Positions 21,411 to 33,500 of a stretch of DNA of 64,000 nucleotides are shown piece after piece. The stretch spans positions 2,108,001 to 2,172,000 of the forward strand of contig JAVHKY010000046.1 in NCBI GenBank assembly GCA_035079385.1, read 5' to 3'. Below the pieces are notes generated by a model. The model did not search any database. It was not told where the DNA came from and worked only from the letters and a program-made list of their open reading frames with translations. Source of the DNA: Aspidiotus rigidus. Taxonomy: Eukaryota > Arthropoda > Insecta > Hemiptera > Diaspididae. Position numbers and translations under genes: made by a program. Every line of letters begins with the position of its first letter. Position 1 is the first letter of the stretch.

Positions 21411-22650
21411 TCGGTATAAAAGCGGATTCTGCTATGCCCGTGGCTATGCTCAGCAATTCAGTTAGGTATCGCACATAGCTTAGTTATTGTTCGGTTGGAT
21501 TACTCGCATTCGAACGTTCTTGATGTATCGACGAATTTATCAGGTCATAATAAGTGGTGGTTACATTGGTTTTCATCGAGCTTATTTCCTGCAGTAATGT
21601 CTTCCATTCTGCTTTAAATTATTTGTCGAAACTCGAAATTTCATTACAATTAAGCGTACACTTAAATCCACTAGCACAATGATTGAACGCGCAAAGAGAC
21701 GATTTGTAGTAATGTCTTATCAATACAAACTCTCTCATAGACTCACTGGGAGAAAGGGTGGCGTATCTACGGGAAGAGTTTTGGAAACACTTTTAAATAC
21801 GCCATTGGGGAGAATAATTCGTTGCAGTGTTTTATTCGTAGGCACCTTACCGACAGCTAAAACGTTAATTTGTGACTATAATTCTTTTGTACATTGAACA
21901 GGAAATTTTTGATCATGATGAGAAGTCAAACATTGACAAGCACCTTTCTGCAGAAGGAATGACAAAATTAGTAAGAGCAATGTGTACAAACATTATCTAG
22001 GCATTCTGAATTCTGTTTACTTCAAGTTTGAATTCAAAATCCTTTTTCGACTAGGTACCTAATGTTGAAATCTGCCGTACAAAGTTAAATTGACTTATAG
22101 GCCTACATGCACAATCACATGGATGATCATACAAATTATAAATATTTCTCGGACGATTGGTGCAAGTGTGTGAATCGTGAACACACTCATCTCACTTCAT
22201 TGATGGAATGACAGCAGAAAATCAGATCTAGGAAATTGGAGCTTTCTTTCATGTAGGATGAACACTCTACTCTGAATTGTGTTGAAATGAACGTTGGATA
22301 TGCGTCAAAATTTTGACGTATATCCAAACTACGACCCAAAAACGCCAATATTGGAAGGAGGGATGCTTATATCGGAAAACTAGCATGATAATTGGATTTC
22401 TCATCGAAAAATCGTCTTAGGGACGCATATTTACATCTCAATTAGCCGTATTGATCTTATTTTAAGAAAATGGAACTTCTTCCCGATCGTCGATTTAGAT
22501 ATACCTACGTCAATCCAACTTTGCACGGCAGAAATGGTGCGATAGGTACTTTAAGTGTTGTTAGAAAAGAGTCTTGCACTCACGAAATATTTTAAAGTAA
22601 ATTTTTCAAGTTTTGTAAGGAGCGTAACCAACCTTTTTCTCCATTGGCGT
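21411..22650. other. No gene recognised
   Basis: A 72-codon plus-strand frame at 21679-21897 was considered but resembles nothing known. No long inverted repeat was seen. Confidence 0.35.
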
Positions 22651-22651
22651 A

Positions 22652-23988
22652 GTTATGTCACAGTTAAAACCCGAAATCAGTAAATTCTAAAATTCACTAG
22701 TCAAAACTAGTTGCCACAAATGACTTTAGTCAGAACTAGTTTCGACTAGTTAACTCTAGAATTTACCGTGACCCTCAGCGTTGGAGCTAGTTTTAACTTA
22801 AATAATTTCAGGTAAAACTAGCTCAATACTAGTGAAAACTAGAATTTACTAGTAAAAAGTGAAATATAGAAGAAATTATGATTGTCGGGGAACACTAGTT
22901 TTAACTAGTGAAAACAAGAAGGGTGAATCCAATCAGTAAAACGAATTTCTTCCCTAGTACAAAATATGTAATTGCATTTTTATCAAGGGTGTTGGAGCAA
23001 TTTTTTTTAGAGGCCTCCGGAACGAATACAGAAAATGACTCTCCGACTCCGGTTGCCTCCAGTGGACACGTTTGGAGGCGTCTTCTGACCTCCAAAATAT
23101 GTCTCTGGAAGTACCTCAAAATGCCTCCAGCGCAATTACTGAGATTGGAGAAAATGCCTCCGGAGGCACTGTCGAAGAAACCGAAGACGTCTTTGGAGAC
23201 GCCTCCGAAGGCACTTGTAACGTTGATCAGTGTGACCAGATGTAGCATATTGGCCTACCAGTGTTGCCAGATGACAGATGATACTCACAAGGTGTATTTA
23301 AAACTTTGGCTTTTCTTCGAACCGAGCAGCGCTAGCATCAAAGTGGCTGAATGAGGGTTCGAGGAATAGAATACTGTTGAAAAAAGTGTCTCCTAAAGGA
23401 TCTTTGGAAGCACCTCCAAGCCTCTAGGTGGAAGCAAGGTACCTCCGGAGGCAAAATGCTCCAGCCTCCAACATCTTGGTTTAAATCCTCACCATCTTCG
23501 CCTCATTGGAGGCGGAGGCAAGGTACCTCCAGCCTCCAACACCCTTGAATTTTTATTTTTCACAAAGCTTGTTTGTACTTGAATGGTGTGCGTCAATTAG
23601 TCACTGTTAGGTTTGCTCTTGTAACGTTTATAGACCGACGAATTCGTATGATGTACGGTTTAATGTGTGAATTAAGGAAGAAAAATTTTAAACTTTTTCG
23701 TATATTTTATTCCAGTGTGAGCTACTTATCCTCAAAGTTGAGCAGAACTACCAAATATCTATCAATTTGGCCGAAGTATGTCTGGAAATACCATCACCTT
23801 TCGAACTCGAACAATTTCAATTCATTTCAGTTATATGTAACTAGAATTTACTGATGAATTCAAACAATTTTTTTATTCTAGAATTAACCAGTCAAAACTA
23901 GTTCTGACTAAAGTCATTTGTGGCAACTAGTTTTGACTAGTGAATTTTAGAATTTACTGATTTCGGGTTTTAACTGTAACAGTTATAC
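22652..23988. mobile_element. 1.34-kb element with ~105-bp TIRs rich in ACTAGT
   Basis: CAGTTAAAACCCGAAATCAG near 22661 and its complement near 23978 begin inverted repeats of about 105 bp with few mismatches. The arms and the adjoining interior contain many ACTAGT-centred palindromes (for example ACTAGTTTTGACTAGT). A 565-bp hAT-like MITE is nested inside. Without it the element is about 0.76 kb. No transposase was found. Confidence 0.85.
22984..23548. mobile_element. hAT-like MITE (565 bp), CCTCC/GGAGG-rich
   Basis: The ends are CAAGGGTGTTGGAG and CTCCAACACCCTTG(A). ATTTTTAT lies on both sides (22976-22983 and 23549-23556), an 8-bp duplication. The interior repeats GCCTCC and GGAGGC many times. 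Overlapping open frames on both strands here are by-products of this composition. Confidence 0.8.
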
Positions 23989-23999
23989 CAAAATTTCGG

Positions 24000-24567
24000 G
24001 GGAAGGGGGGTTCGAGACACCTTCTTCTTTCTTTAATCGCATGAAAATGAATTAAAAATTTTATGGCGATTCCACAAATGGGGCGTGGTTGACCCCAACT
24101 CTCTCCCCCCATAACTATACCACTGTTTTTTTGGGGCTGAAAAAGTCATAAGACGCTTATTTCACTTTTACTTGCTTGAAGGTCGGATAGCAAAATATGC
24201 GTAGGTAGTTTATATTTTGACAAATCTAAGTCAAAGGTCGCTTCTATTTGAACAACCGCGTGATTCTTATCTCAGGAGAACATTGTGCATAACACGAGAA
24301 AACAGAAAGAGAATCGAGGTGTTTCTCTTGCTGTCCAATCAAGTCCACTATCTTTCCTTGACCTTACACGAAGTAAAAAGTACGTATTGGTAACAATTGC
24401 ATGCATTCTTATGTGATTCCTTCTATATTTCAACAAAAACCTACCTGTCTGCGCTTGACTTCTCGTCACGATTACAAATTTTGAGTTCAATGTACCAAAA
24501 ATAAACCAGCTCTAAATAACATTTTCGCCGTGGGTACGATACCGACGGAGAACAGATTCTTTTTTTG
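24000..24567. other. No gene recognised
   Basis: Short frames only. A G-run at about 23998-24010 and a C-run near 24104 border it. Confidence 0.35.
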
Positions 24568-24688
24568 TAAAATTAAAATTTCATCAATGAAGACAAATTT
24601 GATTCATAAAAAAAAAAAAAAAAGAATTTTCGTCCACTTTTGTCTCAAGTGTAGACACTATGCTTCTCTACACTCTACAGTATACCTA
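24568..24688 (-). repeat. Inverted copy of the 4126-4242 repeat
   Basis: This is the reverse complement of 4126-4242, with a 17-bp A-run at 24609-24624 in place of a shorter T-run. Confidence 0.75.
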
Positions 24689-24809
24689 AACGGTATCGGT
24701 CAGCGTATTGCCGTCGAGTGCAATATTTAATCAATTTAGAGAAAATCGTCGCGTTTAGGATGATATGTAGGCAACACTATCGATTGATCTTTTTGAAAAA
24801 ACGAAATAA

Positions 24810-25010
24810 ACATTTTACCAGGGACCCTGTTTAATGGGAGGGCAACTTGGAAAAAAATAACGAGCGCCGAAAGCTGTCCGCCTGGCAATGAACGGCAAAA
24901 CGTTGGACTTACTCGTAAAAAAAAACTTGCAGACCACGTGGTGGGCTGCTCAGTGTTGCCTTCATTAACTTTGTTAATTGAGGCAAACAAGGAACCTGTT
25001 TTATGGGAGT
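24810..25010. repeat. R1-related terminal sequences
   Basis: CAGGGACCCTGTTTAATGGG (about 24820) and GGAACCTGTTTTATGGGAG (about 24987) resemble the ends of the R1 family (CAGGGAACCTGTTTTCTGAG at 819). The intervening 150 bp is unrelated. Confidence 0.5.
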
Positions 25011-25144
25011 CACTAGTGTGCTTTGTCATTCCTATACAGCTTGAACTTTGTTCTTCACCACCTTGATAGTTTTCCTTACCATAAATAAATAAATAAATAA
25101 ACAAGTCTAGTCTGCTGTACATTAAGAATTAGGCCTAGTATAAT

Positions 25145-25215
25145 AAAGGCTTTTCGAGAGCTCACTCGCTCCTTTTGTTCGCCCCCCCTTCTTGGTCTAG
25201 TATACTATATTTCAA
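25145..25215 (+). repeat. Dispersed GAGCTCACTCGCTCC repeat, inverted copy at 62995-63060
   Basis: GCTCACTCGCTCC, then TTGTTCGCCCCCCCTTCTTG and TCTAGTATAC, are found in reverse complement near 63000-63050. Confidence 0.65.
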
Positions 25216-25239
25216 GCTAACAAGCTGAAATAGAACGTC

Positions 25240-25760
25240 TTATCACATATAACTCGAAAGTGCACCTTCCTATCATATACAGCTCGAAAGTGGCAATTTT
25301 TCAAGTCCCCCTCCTATCATAAAAAGCTCGGAGGTAGAAATTTTAACTGGGAACCTGGGGAATTTTCTGAGAGACTTGCCGTGCCCCGTCCGGCAAAAAG
25401 CTTGGGAAAATTTCGACTCTCGAGCTACATATACATATGATAGGAGGGGGACTTGGAGAAATTTTTACTCTCGCGCTATAGATGATATTTCTGAGTCGCC
25501 CTTCCATCATATTACAATCCAACTCATAGAACAGGTTCCCTGCGTTCCTCGTTCAACTTCGTTAAGGAAGCCGTCATTTTTCAAGTCCCACGTTTCGCCT
25601 CGCGGCGCCCATTATTTTTCTTCAAATTACCCTCCCATGAAACAGGTTTCCTGTTGAAATTTCGATCCTGGAACTATGTATTTCGATGTCCCTTAAATAG
25701 GGCCAGGTCACTGATAGTAGGTCTAGGCCTCCTTCATACTAGTTTTATACTAGGTCTAGG
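25240..25760. repeat. Rearranged R1 family cluster
   Basis: It contains 45-bp-type units on both strands (CCTATCATATACAGCTCGAA at about 25268; reverse units near 25425-25480). It also has the R1 end block in reverse (ACAGGTTCCCTGCGTTCCTC at about 25534) and the GGTCTAGGC block near 25715-25755. The mixture of orientations shows inversion or several insertions. Confidence 0.7.
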
Positions 25761-27412
25761 CTATTCGGATGGAAAGATATACCATTCTTCTTACTCCTCG
25801 ATCTGAATACCTACCCTTAACGTGAACGGTCGAAGTTCAAGGCTAACATTTGCTGGTAAGGATTGCACTCGATAATACTAATGATAATAACATTGATAAT
25901 TGTATGCTTACGTCTATTTGTTCATAGTTGAAATTTAGGACCTATTCTTCTTATTATACAATTCAGGTTGTTTTGGGAAATTCCGTTTTGACAGTCGGTT
26001 TTGTGTATAAGGTGCGTAGAGAGGCGTTACATAAATATATAAAACAGAAGCACAGATAATTTATAAACAACTAAATTCCAAGAGTGGAGAAGAATAATTT
26101 TGAAACAACATCGTCGTAAAGGTTGAAAACCAAACAAATAAGGACACCCGTATGACTCTTGGAGAATGTCAAAGATACGCGAATCACGAGACCAGCACCT
26201 TTTTTTCACAGATATAACTCAGTTTGCAGAACATACTGTATTTTGTACAGGAGAGAAAAATAGGGAGACAAACCCTTGCGTGAGTAAAAAAAAGAATATT
26301 ATCTCGCAAATTTATAAGACTTCGCAAAAGCTCCATGTATCATAGTAGAACAATAATTTGTACACACTTATTGCTGATAAAATATTCTTGATTACTACCT
26401 ACATTCAAATTTTGAAAAAACGCACATAACAAAGAAAACAATTAAAGGTACCTACACAACTTATTGCATTGAAAGAAGAAATATAAGTAGACGGAGAAAA
26501 ACGAAATAAATAATTACATATACAGAAAAACACAGAACAGTCGAATTAAAATAAAGTGCATTTCATATAAGATCAGCAAAACGGCGACTCATTTTATTAG
26601 GTAACAAATTAACATTCCCATTAACGCTGTCATCAAACTTTTACCCCGCCACGCTGTCCACTTAAATGCCATAAATGCATAGCCATTTTGCTTATCTTAT
26701 ATGAAATACACTATATTAGAAGGTCAATTCATCAGGAATATTATCGGGCAACAAATTACTTTGTCCATAATGTTACCAGTCACAACTTTCCATTTACTTT
26801 CATATAATTACAATAAACTTGTAATATTATTATCAATTGAGGGCGTCCACCGAATGTATTCCTAATTCAAATAGTAGTAGAAATATAAATTATTTTACGT
26901 GAGTATTCATTAATTTTTGAAATCAATTATCCCATTTTATCCTTTCTCATATTGGATTTTTTCACAAAAACCTCTCCTTACAGTACTCTAATTAAATTCA
27001 TCTTGAATAAATTTTAACAAAATAAAAATAATATTCAGTTGCAGCTACACTTAATAAAAAGATACACACATTAATATTTTTGTTGCTAAATAAATTCAAA
27101 ATGTTTAACAAGAGAATTTTCTCAAAATAAATGAAAGGATACTCAAGAAAAACAATTACGTTAATTGATGATATTCCATATCATTTCAACGATACAATGG
27201 GGGAGGGTATGCAAACAGTATCCAATTAATAGGACACATAAGAGTATTACACTCATCAAGCCTTACTGCAATAGAATAGAACAGAGCAAGAGAGAGAGAA
27301 AAAGGAAAACAAGTTACAAGGATGAATAGAAAAGGTTCAATGTGTGAATTTGAACACAGATTTTATAACGGTGAACATCTTTGTTTTTAAACTAGTTTGA
27401 TGGACATCAACT
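25761..27412. other. 3' flank of PPP1R2, AT-rich
   Basis: Apart from the hairpin MITE, no element or exon was recognised. The 3' end of the PPP1R2 transcript must lie here, but no polyadenylation site could be chosen with confidence. Confidence 0.4.
26556..26712. mobile_element. ~157-bp hairpin MITE
   Basis: GTGCATTTCATATAAGATCA (26556 onward) and its near-complement CTTATCTTATATGAAATACAC (to 26712) form terminal repeats of about 29 bp. There is no coding content. It lies about 0.7 kb downstream of the PPP1R2 stop codon. Confidence 0.8.
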
Positions 27413-27579
27413 TCATCCCTCTTTTACTTCACTATCCACTTCTTTGCTTCTGGTATCTTCTTTTTCTTCTTCTTCTTCATCTTCATCTTCTTCTTCTTCA
27501 AGTAGTTTCCGCGCCATTTTTGCAGCAAAAAACTCATTATAGTGAGCTTTTCTTTTACTCTCAAACGCTTTCCTTGCCG
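27413..27579 (-). CDS. PPP1R2: PPP1R2 coding exon 4 (last)
   Basis: The acceptor is TTTTGTCAACAG|CGGCAA. It encodes [18 protein letters not shown], the MARKLL helix and a run of Glu/Asp, ending EVKEG and TGA at 27415-27413. A minus-strand frame in another phase overlaps and is spurious. Confidence 0.93.
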
Positions 27580-30500
27580 CTGTTGACAAAAAATATTGTA
27601 ACTATAATAGTACACTAGGTGCTTGGTATCTTTGACAATATATTATATGGATAAGCAATACTGACAATATATCAAAATTTAACAAATGAATACCTATAAA
27701 AAACAAGAAGATCTATTTTCTAATGCAGGAACAGATGACAAGCTACCTTTACTATTTGAGGTAGGATGAGAAATGGCTACATGCCCACAACTTTTCCTCT
27801 TCTTGAACACAAGGACAAAGTTTGAAACCCTGGTTCAATACTCTATATTCATTTATTTTGCGTTCCACTGCAACTAATTTTAACCTTGCACTCACTATCA
27901 ATTTCACTCTATCAGTACCTAGGTATCAATATTGGTACAAGTTTCTAGTCAATTCTAAACTAAGACCAGCGTAATCTCTCGGATAAGAAATCATTTGTGA
28001 TTGGGCGATCAATATGAGTATTGTCCATTTCCAGAGCCCAACTATTTCTCCAGAACACATTAATGTTATGATTCAATAGGTAGGTACTCTGCATTAATTT
28101 ATTTTCCTTCAACCAATTTCAACAATTCACTTAATTCATCAACGTTCATTTTATTTAATATGTAATTTCATTTTCACGCGGCATCAATTGTTATCGTATC
28201 ATTCTTGTGTTACTGTCTTTGTATGGAAAAATGTCAATTTTGATGATACACGTCTTTTCTGATAGAAATTCAACAGTGATGCGATACAAAAACATAGATA
28301 CTGTCGACCAGCGAGCCGCGCGCCGACCCTAAAAACATAGAATGAGTTTTACACCACATAATTATCTACTGTAAACATTTTGCTGACTTTAAAGAGTGGA
28401 ATACTCATTTTCTTTTTTCAAACACAGTAGTAGCGGGAAGCTTGGAGGGATGAACTTTCACATTCGTTTTGGAAGTTCTATACATTAGTTCCCTGCAGGT
28501 ATGGTGACTTCAGACCTCTATAAATGAACCTACATGTGATTGAGCCTTTCCCCCCCCCCCTCCTAGTGAGTACAGAGAGCCCGAATTTTGTTGAATTAAT
28601 AAAGTTTTCAATGTATATTTAATACGTCTTCATTATTGAAGTAGATTTCAATAAATTTAGCATCGCGCCACGACCTTTATTCATACAAATATATTTATAC
28701 AATCATTTGTATCTACATTCGATTATATGACGTCACTTTCATTAAACACTAAACACGTACAGAGTACGTAGATTTTCTACACGATGTAAAACACTTAAAT
28801 TGTAAAATACGACGAACACTACTCACATTATACAACATGCGAGTATATAACACACGTCACCTTTCCATATACTATACACACTAATTTCAAAGAATATTTA
28901 TCCTATTACCTTAATTCGCACACGACTCGTTACATTCCCCTTAGAATTAAGACTCTGCAATTGGTTATCCTTTATTTTACTCCTAGTTTCCCCTTTTATA
29001 GTAATAAAATTAAATTCAAAAAATTACAAGCACGCACAAATTTTTACCGACTTTTCTAACTAGAAAAGTGAGGTATTACACCCGTAGCAAGGTCAACAGG
29101 GGGAGTGGGCAATGAACTTTCTCGACGTTTTAGGGGTCCTAGATCACAACTAGCATTAAAAAAATTTCAGGTTTCCTTATATATGTCATGGTTAAAGTAC
29201 GTAAGCGCGGTAATTACAACGCTGATGCACGCGTACATACGCGTAAGCGTTGCTGGCCGTATATGTTTCCTTTAAAATGACGAGTTTTCTCCTTTTTACC
29301 CTGGTTCGAGCCCCGCTCAAGATCCTCAATATTTTGGGGAGGATGAAATTTTTTTTATCCAGAATTATGTAGAGAATTAATACAATTTTTTTGATAAAAA
29401 TTTTTAATTTTTATCTTTAAATTACGATTTTGGAAGAACCTATAAATAGATCGATAGAATCAACATTAATTTGAGTTATTGATAGAGTCAAAATTTGAAT
29501 TAGACTAAGGAAGAAACCATTATAAATTGATGGAATCAACATTTAAATTAGACTCAGGGAGAAACCATAAATAAATAAAAAAAATTAAATTACAGTAGGT
29601 ACTAAGTACAAGAAGAGAAATATGAAAAGACATACAAAGACAACATACACACAAAGACAAAGTACACACGTAAACACCCATACGAGTTGTCACGTACAAA
29701 ATACATCGTAATAGCATACAAACAATACTGGAAACTCCCATTAGAAATACATTGAGCGCTGTTAACCCACGAAACACAAAGGAGATTAGTAACAATCCTA
29801 TCCGCTAGTCGAAAATCCCGTTTGATTACTATGGTAGTACCAATCCCGTCCGCTAGTCGCCATGGTTCAAAAACGACACGGAAGTTTCCGGTATTGTTCG
29901 TATAGTGTATTTGGTAATAGCAAGCAACGCTTCGTGGCCGAGCGGTGTACGGCGCTACCCTGCATGCGCACACTCTCGCCGTAAAACGCTACCACGCCGG
30001 ACGCGACCGAAAACACGAGTTGTGGCGGCTCGTTGAAAAATGCATTCAACACTGATGGGTAGTATTACAAAAAGGTGTGTCGCGCTTTGCAACAAGCCGC
30101 CACAACTAAACGTCAAGATTGCAGAAGATAACGAGGGAATCACAAAAAAAAATAACAGCATCGAATTCAGCGTGAAAAATACTTTCAGAATCAGATATTC
30201 TCGTTCTTGATTTTACTATGTTCAGTTGTGTAAGTGGAACTAATGAGAGGAGTGTAAGTCTTATTAACAGAACAATTTATAAAATAAGTTGAAGAGCGAA
30301 ACATTCTGGAGTCGCAATGCTTAATTCCAGACCGAGGTGAAAAGTCATGCGTTGTTTACGCAGTTGCGTAAGCATAGGAGCAAATCAAATGGGAATGTTA
30401 ATGAACATACTGATTACATCAAAGGATGCCAGTGTGTCATCAGGTTTAAATTCCCCATGCATTGCATACTATCAATAACTCCACCCCCCAGCCATAGAGC

Positions 30501-33500
30501 ATATTCATGACGAGCAAACTCATTTGCAGTGGTTTTAAAATGCATTGGAAGTCTTACTTCTTCTCCGTTTTACTCTTTTATTTTCCATTTCTTTTTTTTT
30601 ATATTGATTGCACTATTTTCATTACTCAACTCAAACATTCTTTGTCTTTGGGATACTAGTAAAGCCTGGTCTTGTATTAAACAACTGAAATTTCGAAAAA
30701 AATCGAATACAGGGTATCTACCGAATCCAAATTAGCCAAATTCATAACTTTTTCATGACTTTTTCACAACTTTACAATACATTTTTGAAGTTATGATATG
30801 AATTATGTTATGACGTCAAAAAAAAGTCACGAACAGTGAATACAAATACTGATTCGTCAGTGGTGTTCAATTTTTTATTTCGTTCTCAGAGGGATAGAAG
30901 AGAATTCATAATTTTTTTGAAAATATTAATTGAATGAAGTAAGTATGTATGTTGACCTTAATTCATGACTTTCATGACTGGCAGACACCCTATAATAATA
31001 TTTTGTTATGCTTTCACCAACTTTTCCATATCAGAGTGAATTTTCTGAAAAAGGATAAGTCACTCCAAGATGGAAGGAGTTTTGAAATTTAGAACTGTGG
31101 CTTTAGCGTCTGTGAACAGAGCCTTTCCCTTAAATGATCTTTGTTGAAGTAAAAATAATAAAAATAATGAATAGTAAAAAAAAAAAAAAAAGCGGGGCTT
31201 GACAAAAGATGAGTTGTCAGACTCACTTCTCAAAGAACCTCCAAAATTTAGCAAGTCAATTTTTCTAAGTGAATCACTTCAAGGTCTTTCAACGAGGATC
31301 GACGGACTTTTCTCGCAAATATGAATTATGATTTCAATATTCTACAAACAAAACAACTGATTTTGTAGACCAACTAATGACTTTCAAATAAAAATACGTA
31401 ATTGCAACAATGTAACTATAAAATTGAAACAAATCCATAAGAACAATAAAGACTCTTTTTACAAGACGAAATTCTAAATCAAATTTGACTGAAATTTTCC
31501 ATTTGAACCTTGTTTGTAGAATACTTGAAAAGCAACCATAAGAAAAATTGAATCATCAATCAAATAATTACTCACCCCCCCCCCCCCAAGGAGAAATTGA
31601 ATTATTAAAGCCCCAGAACGTAATTTGATTCAACAAGTTGGTGAACAATGAAGTTACACTGCAATTCCCCTTCACAATTTGATTTACGTTATTAAATAAT
31701 ACTACACTGATCAACGATTACAAAAAAATTATAAAAAACATTAAAAACCTCACGAAGTTATTCATTTACCTCTCTGCTCCGGGCTTTCTTCTTCGTCTGG
31801 CTCACTATCTGACTCAGTCACAGATTCATGAATTTTAAGTTTTTCGTCTTTCTTTTGATTCATTCTAGAACACATACACATTTAAAAAAAAATGTAATAG
31901 CTACTGAACCATGATGATCAAAGGCATATTTACAGAGAAGTGGAATTAAGACCAACCCCCCTCCCCAGAACTCACCAATTTGCTTCAAAATATCATCAAA
32001 TCTTGTTTAGAACACCCTCCAAAAATTTTTTTTACCCAAAATCTTCCCCCAAGAAATTTCCTTCCATCTTCAGAATTTTCTAAATATGCCACTAACAATA
32101 ATACAATGACAACAACATAAGCAAGGAATATGATTGGAAACGACAGATTATGGTGGTAGAAATCAAGCAATCGATCATTTGTCTACAACTATCCTTCCAT
32201 AAGAACTTCTCATCAAATGTAATTCATTCCAATGTTCTGCGTATTTCATATTTTAACAAAATCTTTCTGGAAGACAAACAATGACTTCAAATTAATTCAT
32301 CTCAATAATTTTGTTGAATTCTTACCAAAATGTGTTAGTATTGATTGAAATACAAACATTACAAACTTTTGTAAGACTTTTCCCATTCAATATTGATTTT
32401 TGAAAATTCCATCAATGTCTCATAAAATGCCCACTTTTTATAAAAACAATACTAGTGATTAAAAATAAAATACAGCGCTAGAAATACTCGACTTTCATTC
32501 AATTCCTCCAATTTTCAAGAACTCACTCAAAAATATAGAGTTAAATTAATTTGAAGTCATTGTTTGTCCTCCAGCGAGATTTGATAGAATATGTGACCCG
32601 CGCAACATTAAAAGCCTTATACCATTGACTATATACACTTTGTAAGCAGACGTACAAACCTTTTGTTAAAAGAGTTGTCGTTTCGTTGGAAACTGCTACC
32701 TGAGTGCGCTGGGTGTTAACCGTTGGTGCAAAGGAGAGAGAACATACATCCCTCTCTGTTACACCCACGTCTTAACACCTGGCGCGATCTGTTATTTGCT
32801 TCCAACGTGCGTCCGAAAACCGACAACATTTTAACAACAGGTTTGTACGTCTGCTTACAAAGTGTATATAGTCAATGCTTATACCTCCTTACAACTATAT
32901 AATTATAGGCAGTAACATCTGACAATTTGCAAATAAAAATAAAGAAGGCGCGCTCTAGATTTACCATGGCGGCAATTTTAGGGAGCTTGCAAAAAAGAAA
33001 TTACATTTGTCTGAAAGAAAATTGAAAGGGCAACAAGTTTTATTCTCTTAATTTTCAATGAAAAACAATTTGAAATTACAAAACTACAACTTTATTAGTA
33101 TGTTATGTTATGATAGAAAACATCATGATCACTTTTTTCATAGAACAAGTAGCGCTCCTAGCAGGACCTTTATCCGCAAATAAAGCAATAGATCGCTGCA
33201 GCCTTGGTGCCGACCACCTCTTCAATAAGCCCCATAAGAATACATAAAGAACGTTTTGATCACATACTGGTATTCGCATGAGGACACAACTGTAGGTGCG
33301 CTAGAGTCGTGCCCGAAAAGGGGATTCGGCAAAAATTGCCATAAACCTGTATACAACTAAAACGGGCTGTATCTTTGTCAATATTGAAAAATACAAAAAA
33401 GTAGTAAGAGCATTTTTTTATTATTTTCATTCATAGAATAACCTAAAAGAAGAAAAAATTAAGATTTCAACAATTTTCTGTAACATCACCTTTTCAGGCA

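Noticed and set aside
22901..23354. Two antisense frames of 115 and 148 codons
   Set aside because: They cross the boundary of a MITE and reflect its CCTCC/GGAGG composition.
27424..27615. Lysine-rich minus-strand frame overlapping PPP1R2 exon 4
   Set aside because: The correct phase gives the HYNE helix and acidic tail of inhibitor-2; this frame is its shadow.
29300..29320. B-box-like GGTTCGAGCCC
   Set aside because: There is no A box at tRNA spacing upstream and no cloverleaf.
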